Positions 54,301 through 62,044 of a stretch of DNA of 64,000 nucleotides are shown piece after piece. The position numbers and the translations under genes are program-made. The DNA is from Flavobacterium granuli (GTDB taxonomy: Bacteria; Bacteroidota; Bacteroidia; Flavobacteriales; Flavobacteriaceae): assembly GCF_900129705.1 (NCBI RefSeq), contig NZ_FQWO01000003.1:248001-312000 (forward strand), written 5' to 3'. The notes under the pieces were generated by a model that ran no database searches, was not told the origin of the DNA, and worked only from the letters and a program-made list of their open reading frames with translations. The first letter of the stretch is position 1, and each line of letters starts with the position of its first letter.

Positions 54301-54436
54301 ATGGATGATTAAAAGTCACATGAATGGACTTGATCCGGAATCTGTATTTGCAACTGGTTCTAACGCAACTGGTTTTGAAAATGGTTCAGCACCAACGGTT
54401 CGTACTTTCTTAGTTAACCTTGCATTGAGCTTTTAA
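51314..54436 (+). CDS. susC: SusC/RagA TonB-linked outer-membrane transporter
   Basis: An outer-membrane protein of 1040 residues (ATG 51320 also possible). The signal peptide is ILAVLGLVVFSCLGAAAQ. A CarboxypepD_reg-like domain spans about residues 25-105 (SITGVVTDADKKGIISATIK). The TonB box/plug follows (LGIKKQKKSLGYAVQEIKG, QPLIVVDGVPMDN, LSVLKGPSAAALYGSRAGNG). The remaining part is a 22-strand barrel ending in FLVNLALSF. Paired with susD, it imports oligosaccharides across the outer membrane by TonB energy. Its neighbours make mannan or N-glycan oligosaccharides the likely cargo. Confidence 0.95.
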   Translation: MLMKRILAVLGLVVFSCLGAAAQNRSITGVVTDADKKGIISATIKVKGISISTVTDFEGHFTVTVPAGKATLAVSSVGFVSKSVDVAGNENNITIVLAESTQELGEVVVTALGIKKQKKSLGYAVQEIKGTSLVEAREPNLANALTGKVAGLQVVRSSAGPGGSSKLVLRGFNSLTGDNQPLIVVDGVPMDNFTGASNNDYWNPSLDMGNGISDLNSEDIESLSVLKGPSAAALYGSRAGNGVILITTKTGKKQKGLGITFTSSVGFESIFTRPKQQNNFGQGSDNISDARSNSSWGPKIEGQSLVNWNGVTEPLAAYDNVGNYFSASGITKNNSISFQQSIQKTSIYTSINRMEDQSMVPGAKLGRTNLLARAVTKFGDTDRWTADTKFQYTNAKANNRTVGGPNGTNPFYLLNIFPRSVDITQFKDATDANGNMIWFGGGSGVNPYWANKYNVNEDVRDRFMMNASLKYEATSWLNAEIKAGADMYTNNSNARTYAGSPMTATGRYSLGKSTYTETNYQGLLIAKKDDLFGKFGGMATLGGNLMARKSSSIGASAGQLVVPNLFTINNAEGNPSVNESFSRKSINSLFGSAQLSYDGYLYLDATFRNDWSSALSKKNRSFFYPSVSLSYVFSDMFAAMNKELPDWFSYGKLRASYASVGNDLDPYKLYNLYGIGKDPNGNTTASRGNVLYNENIVSELIKSTEFGAEMRFFKSRFGIDVTVYKSNATNQLIELPMDPLSGYRAKIINAGNIQNKGLELVVDGKILTNPNSLLWNISANFSTNENKIVSLTDDVSVYPLGGFDNIKVVAETGKLYGEIYGNKFLRVTDVNSPSYGQLIIGADGLPQAASGPAVSLGNQQAKAMLGLTNTFAYKGFSMAFLIDARFGGQMFSGTLADMQQSGTASQTVVNGLRENIIANGVVVSGTGYAPNTTSVTPQLYWSRVAGSGNLGITEANIYDASNIRLRNVQFNYDFPAKFLSKTAIQKAKIGLSCNNVWMIKSHMNGLDPESVFATGSNATGFENGSAPTVRTFLVNLALSF

Positions 54437-54456
54437 TCAATTATAAAATTTTAATC

Positions 54457-56367
54457 ATGAAAAATATAGTAAAAAAATCAGGTTTAGTTTTAGCAATGGT
54501 GGCTATGCTAAGTTCTTGCGATAATTTTGACGAAATAAACATAAATCCGACAGCCGCTAATGGGGATCAGGTACAGGTAGAGTATTTCATAAACAACTCT
54601 ATAATTGGCGCGCAAATGAATCCGGATGTGGCCGAAAGATCATTTGTGCTTTATTGGAAAACAGCAGGACATCAAATGCTAAGCACCGGTATATCTGGCG
54701 GTAGTTATGATGATGGTTGGTCCAGTGCGTATTACAATAGTTCTGCAAACTGGTTAAATGCTGTGAATACAGCAATACAAATAGCCGATGAACAGCAAGC
54801 TAAAGGTATTGTCAAGCCGTATTCAGGAAATCTAAAACAAGTGGCACGTATTTGGAGAGCTTATTTGATGAGTGAATTGGCAGATAACTTCGGACCTATA
54901 GCTATTGAGGCCTTTCAAGGAAAAAATCCAGAATTCAACAACTTGAAAGATGTTTATTATTTTATGTTGGCCGAGCTTAAAGATGCTTCTGAGAAATTAG
55001 ACGTGTCGGTTTCTAATAACAGTAATGCAAAATTAAAAAACGAAGATCCGGCTTATGGTTATAATTATGTGAAGTGGAGAAAATATGCCAATTCTATGCG
55101 TCTTCGTTTAGCTATGCGTTTATCTGAAGTAGATCCTGCAAAAGCTAAACAAGAATTTGAAGCTGCTGCTGCGGGTGACTTATTAAGAGATGCTGCGGAT
55201 AATTTTCAGGTACAAGAAAAACCGGGTTGGGATGATTTGACAGGTGTAATGAGTCGCGAATGGAATGCACAGATTATATCTGTAACTCTAAATAATCTTT
55301 ATATCGGTTTGGGTGGTATAAAATCCACAGACCAGTTGGCCCCTTCTTTCCATGCTAGTGTGAAACCAGCCAATTATATAGGATTAAAATTTGCCAATCA
55401 TTTTGCAACGAAAACAAACGAACCTGCTGCGGGCTATTGGTTAGATGGTTTGCCAAATATGATAGACCCTCGTGCTTATAAAACATTTAGTATTCCTGGG
55501 GATTTCACTAATCCTAATTTTTCACCATACCCTTCTTGGGATAATAGCTCAAAAACGACATCAAGAAATTTGAAGGACGCTAATGGTGCAATAGTAAAAA
55601 CAATTGACGCTACGAATACTTGGAATGCTTTTGCTACAGGGAATTGGGGTACAATGGCAAGTACAAATGAGGTACGAGCTTTCAATGGTACTATGCCAGG
55701 TTTATCTCAAGCATTTAGAGCAAGTAAGAGCCAACGTATCTTTTTTGCCTCATGGGAAACTTATTTCTTGTTGGCTGAAGCAGCTGTTAAAGGTTGGGCA
55801 GTACCAATGAGCGGTAAAGAAGCTTATGAAGAAGGTATTAAAGCAAATTTTGCCTATTGGGGAGTTTCTTCTCATCTAAGTGCTTATTTAACATCTGAGG
55901 ATTACAATAGAGCGGGAACTTCTGTAAGTTGGAGTCATACTACGGAACCAGCTGCAAGTCATACTATGAATTATGTTGATGGATATACAAATACTCCTGG
56001 AGTGGCTACAATTCTTTATCCTAAAAATAATTTGTATAAAAATGGAGCTGTTAAAAATGATTTATTGACTAAAATTATAACTCAAAAATTCATAGCGCAA
56101 ACTCCTTGGTTACCTTTGGAAGGATGGAACGATCATAGAAGATTAGGTTTGCCTTTCTTTGAGAATCCTGCAGTAGAACAACCATTAGTAAATTTACCAG
56201 CTTTGACTCAAAGTAATTACATGAGTAATCAAGTTAGTTTCTTTCCACAACGATTGAGATATACTTCAGGATTGAGAAATTCAAACCCGAAAGGTTATGC
56301 CCAAGCTGTTGAGTTTTTAGGAGGAGATGATAGCGTCTTTACACCGCTTTGGTGGGCTAAACACTAA
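54457..56367 (+). CDS. susD: SusD/RagB-like glycan-binding lipoprotein
   Basis: A surface lipoprotein of 636 residues (signal ending MLSSC, Cys 22). It is helical with the SusD_2-type start DNFDEININPTAANGDQVQ, and has TPR-like parts (ARIWRAYLMSELADNFGPI, YNYVKWRKYANSMRLRLAMR). It ends in WWAKH. It lies 20 bp after susC, forms the lid of that transporter, and binds the incoming glycan. At 636 residues it is longer than classical SusD (about 550) and fits the SusD-like_2 group. A terminator follows, so susCD form one unit. Confidence 0.92.
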   Translation: MKNIVKKSGLVLAMVAMLSSCDNFDEININPTAANGDQVQVEYFINNSIIGAQMNPDVAERSFVLYWKTAGHQMLSTGISGGSYDDGWSSAYYNSSANWLNAVNTAIQIADEQQAKGIVKPYSGNLKQVARIWRAYLMSELADNFGPIAIEAFQGKNPEFNNLKDVYYFMLAELKDASEKLDVSVSNNSNAKLKNEDPAYGYNYVKWRKYANSMRLRLAMRLSEVDPAKAKQEFEAAAAGDLLRDAADNFQVQEKPGWDDLTGVMSREWNAQIISVTLNNLYIGLGGIKSTDQLAPSFHASVKPANYIGLKFANHFATKTNEPAAGYWLDGLPNMIDPRAYKTFSIPGDFTNPNFSPYPSWDNSSKTTSRNLKDANGAIVKTIDATNTWNAFATGNWGTMASTNEVRAFNGTMPGLSQAFRASKSQRIFFASWETYFLLAEAAVKGWAVPMSGKEAYEEGIKANFAYWGVSSHLSAYLTSEDYNRAGTSVSWSHTTEPAASHTMNYVDGYTNTPGVATILYPKNNLYKNGAVKNDLLTKIITQKFIAQTPWLPLEGWNDHRRLGLPFFENPAVEQPLVNLPALTQSNYMSNQVSFFPQRLRYTSGLRNSNPKGYAQAVEFLGGDDSVFTPLWWAKH

Positions 56368-56725
56368 ATAATTAAGTATAAAATTTGAGTTAGTTTGAAA
56401 TAAGTCGGGTAGCAATCTGCCCGGCTTATTTTTAATAATAAAAGCATTATTAATAAAATAGAGTAGAGCTAAATAGTTGTAGCTACTTATAGAGAGATAA
56501 AAAAACAGTTTAATTTTTTTCTTTTTGCATAAAAACCGGAAGTGTTTCCTGCAAAAAAAATAGAATTTAAAATTCGCCTCTTTAATAAATAGCGATCTAA
56601 AAAACTTCTTTGTTTGCTTATCGATGCTTTAAAAGCACTAGATTTTACCTTAATTAAATTTTGAAAAAAAGTTAGCTATGTTTGTTTATTTTTAATAGCT
56701 ACTTTAAGAAATAAACTTTAAAAAT
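56368..56725. other. Gap between susD and the GH2 gene
   Basis: 358 AT-rich bases. A terminator at 56402-56434 ends susCD. I see no LacI-type palindrome here and no clear TAnnTTTG promoter, though the GH2 gene should start its own transcript. Confidence 0.6.
56402..56434 (+). terminator. Terminator of susCD
   Basis: AAGTCGGG and CCCGGCTT with one mismatch around an 8-10 base loop, then ATTTTT. Confidence 0.75.
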
Positions 56726-58732
56726 ATGTTATTAATGAAATGTGAAAAAAGATTTTATTGGTTAATGATTATTTGCCTGACAATCTTATCATTTGGAGCA
56801 AATGCTCAAAATAAGACGGTCAATTTACATGACGGATGGCAATTTCGTCAGGTGGGAGAAACGAAATGGTATGCAGCTACAGTGCCCGGAGAAGTGCATA
56901 GTGATTTGTTGAAGAACAAATTAATACCCGATCCCTACTACCGTGACAATGAAAAAAAACTGCAATGGATCGAGAAAAAAAACTGGGAATATAAAAAGTC
57001 CTTTCAAGTCAATGCCGAAACCTTAAAGAAAAAACATTCAGAACTCGTTTTTGACGGTCTCGATACTTATGCAACCGTTTATCTGAATGACAAATTAGTA
57101 TTGAAAGCCGATAATATGTTTCGTCAGTGGCGTGTTGATGTGAAAAAGCATCTGAAGACCGGAACGAATAATTTGGTGGTTGTCTTTCAATCGGCGCAAA
57201 ATGTGGTGGATTCCTTGGCCAAGAAAGATTTGCCTTATGTAATTCCGGATAATCCCCGCGTCTATGTGCGTAAAGCCCAATATCATTTTGGTTGGGATTG
57301 GGGACCTAAATTAACTACTTGCGGAATTTGGAAAGCGGTTCGATTAGAAGCTTATGATACGAAAGCGGCAGAGAAAGCTTTTGTTCCAAGCCGAAAAATA
57401 GAGTTAGTGCAACAACCGGACAGCCTTGGAAAATCATTTTATTTCAAAATTGATGGGAAAGCCGTTTATATGAAAGGAGCCAATTATATTCCTTCGGATG
57501 CATTGCTTTCGCGCATGACCAAAAAAGAGTATGAAAAAATAGTTTTGTCGGCCAAAGATGCCAATATGAACATGCTTCGCATTTGGGGCGGAGGAATTTA
57601 TGAAGACGATTATTTTTATGATCTGTGCGATAAATACGGAATCAATGTGTGGCAGGATTTTATGTTTGCCGGATCAATGGTACCTGGAGATAAAGCCTTT
57701 TTTGACAATGTGAGAGAGGAAGTAAAATACCAAGTAAAGCGTTTGCGTCATCACAAAAGCATTGTTTTATGGTGCGGAAATAACGAAAGCGACGAAGCCT
57801 TTAAAAACTGGGGATGGCAAAAATCGATGAATATGTCTAAGCAGGATTCGACCCGTTTATGGAAAGATTATGTTCGCTTGTTTCAGGATAGTATTCCAAA
57901 ATGGGTGAAGGAAGTTGACCCAAGCCGACCATATATCAGCAGTTCGCCATTGTTTGGTTGGGGAAGAGAGAAAAGTTATACCGAAGGCGATAGCCATTAT
58001 TGGGGAACCTGGTGGGGATTAGCAGATATTGAAAACGTACAAAACAAAACTGGTCGTTTTGTGAGCGAATACGGGATGCAGGCCATGCCGAATTATTCAT
58101 CCATAGAAAAATTTACCCTTCCTGAAGACCGCCATTTATTTTCGGATGTATTAAAAGCGCATCAAAAAGCGGGGAATGGTTTCATGAAGTTGAATTCGTA
58201 TTTGGATCGTTATTTTATCGATTCGACCAAAGTGAAACAGATGAAGGTGGAAGATTATACCTATCTCACCCAATGTTTGCAATATTATTCGCTTAAAAAT
58301 ATTGTTGGGATTCACCGTTCTAAGGCACCTTATAATATGGGAACCTTGGTTTGGCAACTTAACGATTGCTGGCCGGTGGCAAGCTGGAGTATTACCGATT
58401 ACAATAATCGCCAACCCAAAGCAGCCTGGTACGCCATAAGAGAAGCCTATCGGGATGATAAAATTGCCGAAATAGACCTCAAGCGCCCTAAAGATTTGCC
58501 TTTAGAAGATCCGCAGATCAGTTGGAAAATTAAGGGTAATGAAATTATAATCAAAGCGATGAAACCTGCAAAATATGTCTTTGTAGACATTAAAGGTTAT
58601 ACCGGCAAATTGAGTGATAATTATATGGATTTGGAAGCCGGTAAAGAAATGCGAATTTCGTTCGAAGGCAAAATAGCGAAACCTATTATAAAAATCACTT
58701 CTCTTTATGAGGTGCTCAACAGATACAAATAA
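56726..58732 (+). CDS. GH2 beta-mannosidase, shortened form
   Basis: A secreted glycosidase of 668 residues (signal ICLTILSFGANAQ; ATG 56735 also possible). The N-terminal jelly-roll domain is complete (residues 30-210; NLHDGWQFRQVGETKW, VRKAQYHFGWDWGPKLTTCG). The TIM barrel is complete: acid/base Glu 354 in LWCGNNESDE, nucleophile Glu 448 in RFVSEYGMQ, and NMGTLVWQLNDCWP. It would remove beta-linked mannose from non-reducing ends. Relatives have about 820-860 residues. Here the Ig-like domain between jelly roll and barrel, and the Ig-like domain after the barrel, appear to be missing (joints near residues 211-222 and 575-580). Base composition is uniform. Confidence 0.85.
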   Translation: MLLMKCEKRFYWLMIICLTILSFGANAQNKTVNLHDGWQFRQVGETKWYAATVPGEVHSDLLKNKLIPDPYYRDNEKKLQWIEKKNWEYKKSFQVNAETLKKKHSELVFDGLDTYATVYLNDKLVLKADNMFRQWRVDVKKHLKTGTNNLVVVFQSAQNVVDSLAKKDLPYVIPDNPRVYVRKAQYHFGWDWGPKLTTCGIWKAVRLEAYDTKAAEKAFVPSRKIELVQQPDSLGKSFYFKIDGKAVYMKGANYIPSDALLSRMTKKEYEKIVLSAKDANMNMLRIWGGGIYEDDYFYDLCDKYGINVWQDFMFAGSMVPGDKAFFDNVREEVKYQVKRLRHHKSIVLWCGNNESDEAFKNWGWQKSMNMSKQDSTRLWKDYVRLFQDSIPKWVKEVDPSRPYISSSPLFGWGREKSYTEGDSHYWGTWWGLADIENVQNKTGRFVSEYGMQAMPNYSSIEKFTLPEDRHLFSDVLKAHQKAGNGFMKLNSYLDRYFIDSTKVKQMKVEDYTYLTQCLQYYSLKNIVGIHRSKAPYNMGTLVWQLNDCWPVASWSITDYNNRQPKAAWYAIREAYRDDKIAEIDLKRPKDLPLEDPQISWKIKGNEIIIKAMKPAKYVFVDIKGYTGKLSDNYMDLEAGKEMRISFEGKIAKPIIKITSLYEVLNRYK

Positions 58733-58790
58733 AGAAGAATCCCATTGGTTTTTCTAGATGAATTTAATTTTAAACATAAAATAAAGAATA

Positions 58791-61067
58791 ATGTTTGCAA
58801 ACTATAGTAAAATAGCGGTTTCAGGAATTACCGTATTGAGTTTGTTTTTTGCCCAGCCGGCAGTATCACAGCTAAAGACCAAAAAACAAGTTCCAGTTAA
58901 TTACAGTCAATATGTGGATCCACTGATTGGTTCTGCAGGACATGGTCACGTATTTGTTGGTGCCAATGTGCCTTTTGGAGCCGTTCAATTGGGCCCGTCT
59001 AATGTTTTTGAGGGTTGGGATTGGTGCAGCGGATACAATTATGCCAGTAATACGATATTGGGATTTACCCATACGCATTTAAGCGGAACAGGAATTGGCG
59101 ATTTGAATGATATTCTGTTGTTGCCGGTAACCGGAAATGTACCGCTTACTAAAGGAACCAAAGAAGACATGAAAACAGGTTACGGTTCTTATTTTTCTCA
59201 TAAAAATGAAATCAGTAAGCCTGGATACTATAGTGTTCTACTCGATAAGTATAAAATTAAAGCAGAATTAACAGCCTCAGAAAGAGTAGGTTTTCATAAA
59301 TATACTTTTGATAGAACGGATGATTCTCACATTTTACTTGATCTTGCCGATGGTTTGGGATGGGACAAACCAGTACAAACATTCATTGAGAAAAAGGGAA
59401 GCAATACGATTGTAGGTTATCGTCATTCGAAAGGATGGGCAGATGATCAACGCCTTTATTTTGCCATTGAATTCTCAGAACCTATTGCTAATATTTCGTT
59501 ATATGACAGCATTAAGGCGGTAAAAGGGAATAAAGGGGAAGGCGTTCGAATGAAAGCGGTACTTGATTTTACAACTTTAAAAAACAAACAGGTTTTAGTA
59601 AAAGTAGGACTTTCTCCGGTGAGTTATGAAAATGCTTTGGCCAATATAAAAGCCGAAATTCCGCATTGGGATTTTACCAAAACAGTGAAGCAAGCCAATT
59701 CAAAATGGAATGCTGAATTAGCAAAAATTAAGATCGACGCGGATCAAGAAACTAAGAAAGTTTTTTATACCGGTTTGTATCATACCATGTTTGCTCCATC
59801 TATTTTTAACGATGTCAATGGCGATTACAGAGGAACCGATAAAAAAGTATATAAAAATGCCGGTTTTACAAATTATACCACATTTTCACTTTGGGATACC
59901 TACCGCGCTTTGCATCCTTTGTACACCATTACCCAGCCAGACAAAATCAATGATATTGTTAAGTCATTTTTGGCGATTTATCAGCAACAAGGACGACTTC
60001 CGGTTTGGCATCTGATGGGGAATGAAACCAATACGATGAACGGAAATCATTCGATAGCCGTGATTGTAGATGCGTATTTAAAAGGATACAGAGGTTATGA
60101 TGTGGATTTAGCCTATGAAGCCATCAAAAAAACCTCGATGCAAACGCGTGCCGGGATGGATTATGTTCAAAAGTTGGAATATATTCCTGCTGATTTGCAG
60201 TTGGAAAGCGTAGGAAACGCTTTGGAATATGCCATTGACGATTGGTGCGTAGCCCAAATGGCAAAAGCAATGAACAAAACAGAGGATTATGCGTATTTCT
60301 CTAAAAGAGCCAAATTGTATGAGCTTTATTTTGATTCTAAAACAGAGTTCATGAGAGGGAAATTGAAGAATGGACAATGGCGCGAACCGTTCAATCCGCT
60401 AGCATCTTCACATCGTGAGGATGATTATGTTGAAGGAAATGCTTGGCAATACACTTGGTTGGTGCCGCAAGATCCTTATGGTTTGATAAAATTATTTGGC
60501 AGCGAAGAAAAATTCACACGAAAACTGGATTCTTTGTTTACCCAACAAGAAGGAGTTGTGGGTGAGAATGCTTCACCGGATATTAGTGGTTTTATAGGTC
60601 AGTATGCACAAGGAAACGAGCCGAATCATCATATTCCTTATTTGTATGCCTATGTTGGGCAGCCTTGGAAAACAGCAAAATTGATCCGCGAAGTTGCTGA
60701 TAAATTCTATTCTACAAAACCTGATGGTTTATGTGGTAATGAAGATTTAGGACAAATGTCAGCTTGGTATGTTTTATCGGCGATGGGCTTTTATTCGGTT
60801 AATCCGGCAAATGGAATTTATGTTTTGGGAAGCCCTTTGGTGAATCAAGCGACTGTGCAAACGAAAAATGGAGTTTCATTCAAAATGACTGCGGTAAATA
60901 ATAGTGCGGCTAATATGTACATTCAAAAAGCAGAATACAACGGAAAACCATATACTAAATCATACATCACTCATGATATGATTACAAAAGGCGGAGAGTT
61001 GAAGTTGTTTATGGGCAGTGTTCCTTCGGCCACTTGGGGAGTAAAAAAAGAAGATAGACCGTTGTAG
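58791..61067 (+). CDS. GH92 alpha-mannosidase
   Basis: An exported calcium-dependent exo-alpha-mannosidase of 758 residues (signal up to FFAQPAVSQ). The family start is YVDPLIGSAGHGHVFVGANV, followed by PFGAVQLGPSN. The (alpha/alpha)6 domain has FSLWDTYRALHPLYTI, EGNAWQYTWLVPQD and the acid region GNEDLGQMSAWYVLSAMGFY. It removes alpha-mannose from N-glycans or yeast mannan by inversion. It follows the GH2 gene by 58 bp and is part of the PUL. Its linkage preference cannot be read from sequence. Confidence 0.93.
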   Translation: MFANYSKIAVSGITVLSLFFAQPAVSQLKTKKQVPVNYSQYVDPLIGSAGHGHVFVGANVPFGAVQLGPSNVFEGWDWCSGYNYASNTILGFTHTHLSGTGIGDLNDILLLPVTGNVPLTKGTKEDMKTGYGSYFSHKNEISKPGYYSVLLDKYKIKAELTASERVGFHKYTFDRTDDSHILLDLADGLGWDKPVQTFIEKKGSNTIVGYRHSKGWADDQRLYFAIEFSEPIANISLYDSIKAVKGNKGEGVRMKAVLDFTTLKNKQVLVKVGLSPVSYENALANIKAEIPHWDFTKTVKQANSKWNAELAKIKIDADQETKKVFYTGLYHTMFAPSIFNDVNGDYRGTDKKVYKNAGFTNYTTFSLWDTYRALHPLYTITQPDKINDIVKSFLAIYQQQGRLPVWHLMGNETNTMNGNHSIAVIVDAYLKGYRGYDVDLAYEAIKKTSMQTRAGMDYVQKLEYIPADLQLESVGNALEYAIDDWCVAQMAKAMNKTEDYAYFSKRAKLYELYFDSKTEFMRGKLKNGQWREPFNPLASSHREDDYVEGNAWQYTWLVPQDPYGLIKLFGSEEKFTRKLDSLFTQQEGVVGENASPDISGFIGQYAQGNEPNHHIPYLYAYVGQPWKTAKLIREVADKFYSTKPDGLCGNEDLGQMSAWYVLSAMGFYSVNPANGIYVLGSPLVNQATVQTKNGVSFKMTAVNNSAANMYIQKAEYNGKPYTKSYITHDMITKGGELKLFMGSVPSATWGVKKEDRPL

Positions 61068-61096
61068 ATTTAAGAAAGTTGACGATTTTATAAGGT

Positions 61097-61954
61097 ATGA
61101 GAAAAATAATGATTATTTCGGGCTTGCTTTTCGGTTTTGTAACAGCAGTTGCACAAACTAAAAGACAAACTGATTTGAATATAATGACTTTTAATATTCG
61201 TTATGACAATCCGGATGATGGTTTGAATAACTGGAAATTCCGAAAAGAGAATGTTGTAAAAGTGATTCGTTTTCATGAAGTTGATATTCTTGGCACGCAG
61301 GAAGTACTTTCGAATCAATTAAAAGAAATCAGCGGGCAATTGCAGGATTATGCTGTCATTGGCGTAGGTCGCGAAGACGGGAAGGAAAAAGGAGAATACA
61401 GCCCAATTTTATACAAAAAAGATAAGTTCGCGCTGATCAAGTCGGGTTATTTTTGGTTGAGTGAAACTCCGGAAAAACCTTCAAGAGGCTGGGATGCTGC
61501 CTGTGAGCGTATTGCCACTTGGGTACAGTTGAAAGACAAAGCCACAGGGAAGAAGTTTTTTGTTCTCAATACGCATTTTGATCATATTGGTGCTGTTGCC
61601 AGAGAAGAAAGCGTCAAGTTAATTTTAAATAAAACGGCCGAATTAAGTGAAGGCTTGCCTCAAATTGTGATGGGGGATTTTAATGCTAGTCCGGAGTCAA
61701 GTGTGGTTCAAGGAATAATTCGTCCTACAAATTCGATTGCCCTTTTTGATTCTAAAAAATCAGCTTCATTGGTTTATGGCCCAGATTGGTCTTTTCATGA
61801 TTTTGGAAGAATCCCTTTTACAGAAAGAACTTTAATTGATTATATCTTCGTAAGCAAAAATGTAAAAGTACTTAAATATGGTGTATTGGCAGAAACGGTA
61901 AATGAGTATTTTTTATCGGATCATACACCTGTATTAGTTAGAGTTTCTTTGTAA
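61097..61954 (+). CDS. Exported endonuclease/exonuclease/phosphatase-fold hydrolase
   Basis: A protein of 285 residues with signal peptide (IISGLLFGFVTAVAQ). EEP-fold motifs: LNIMTFNIRYDNPDDGLNNW (Asn and acidic), LGTQEVLSNQL (Glu), NTHFDHIGAVAREES (His/Asp), MGDFNASPESS and SDHTPVLVRV. The family cleaves phosphodiester or phosphomonoester bonds with magnesium. Lying 29 bp after one GH92 and 90 bp before another, it may remove phosphate groups that block mannan side chains. A nucleic-acid substrate is the alternative. Confidence 0.88.
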   Translation: MRKIMIISGLLFGFVTAVAQTKRQTDLNIMTFNIRYDNPDDGLNNWKFRKENVVKVIRFHEVDILGTQEVLSNQLKEISGQLQDYAVIGVGREDGKEKGEYSPILYKKDKFALIKSGYFWLSETPEKPSRGWDAACERIATWVQLKDKATGKKFFVLNTHFDHIGAVAREESVKLILNKTAELSEGLPQIVMGDFNASPESSVVQGIIRPTNSIALFDSKKSASLVYGPDWSFHDFGRIPFTERTLIDYIFVSKNVKVLKYGVLAETVNEYFLSDHTPVLVRVSL

Positions 61955-62044
61955 TAAAAGCTAGGGATTCGGTTTTTAGATGACTTGAATTTAAAGAATC
62001 ACTGGAAGTGTTTGTTTTTATAACACTCCATTAAAAAGATTATA

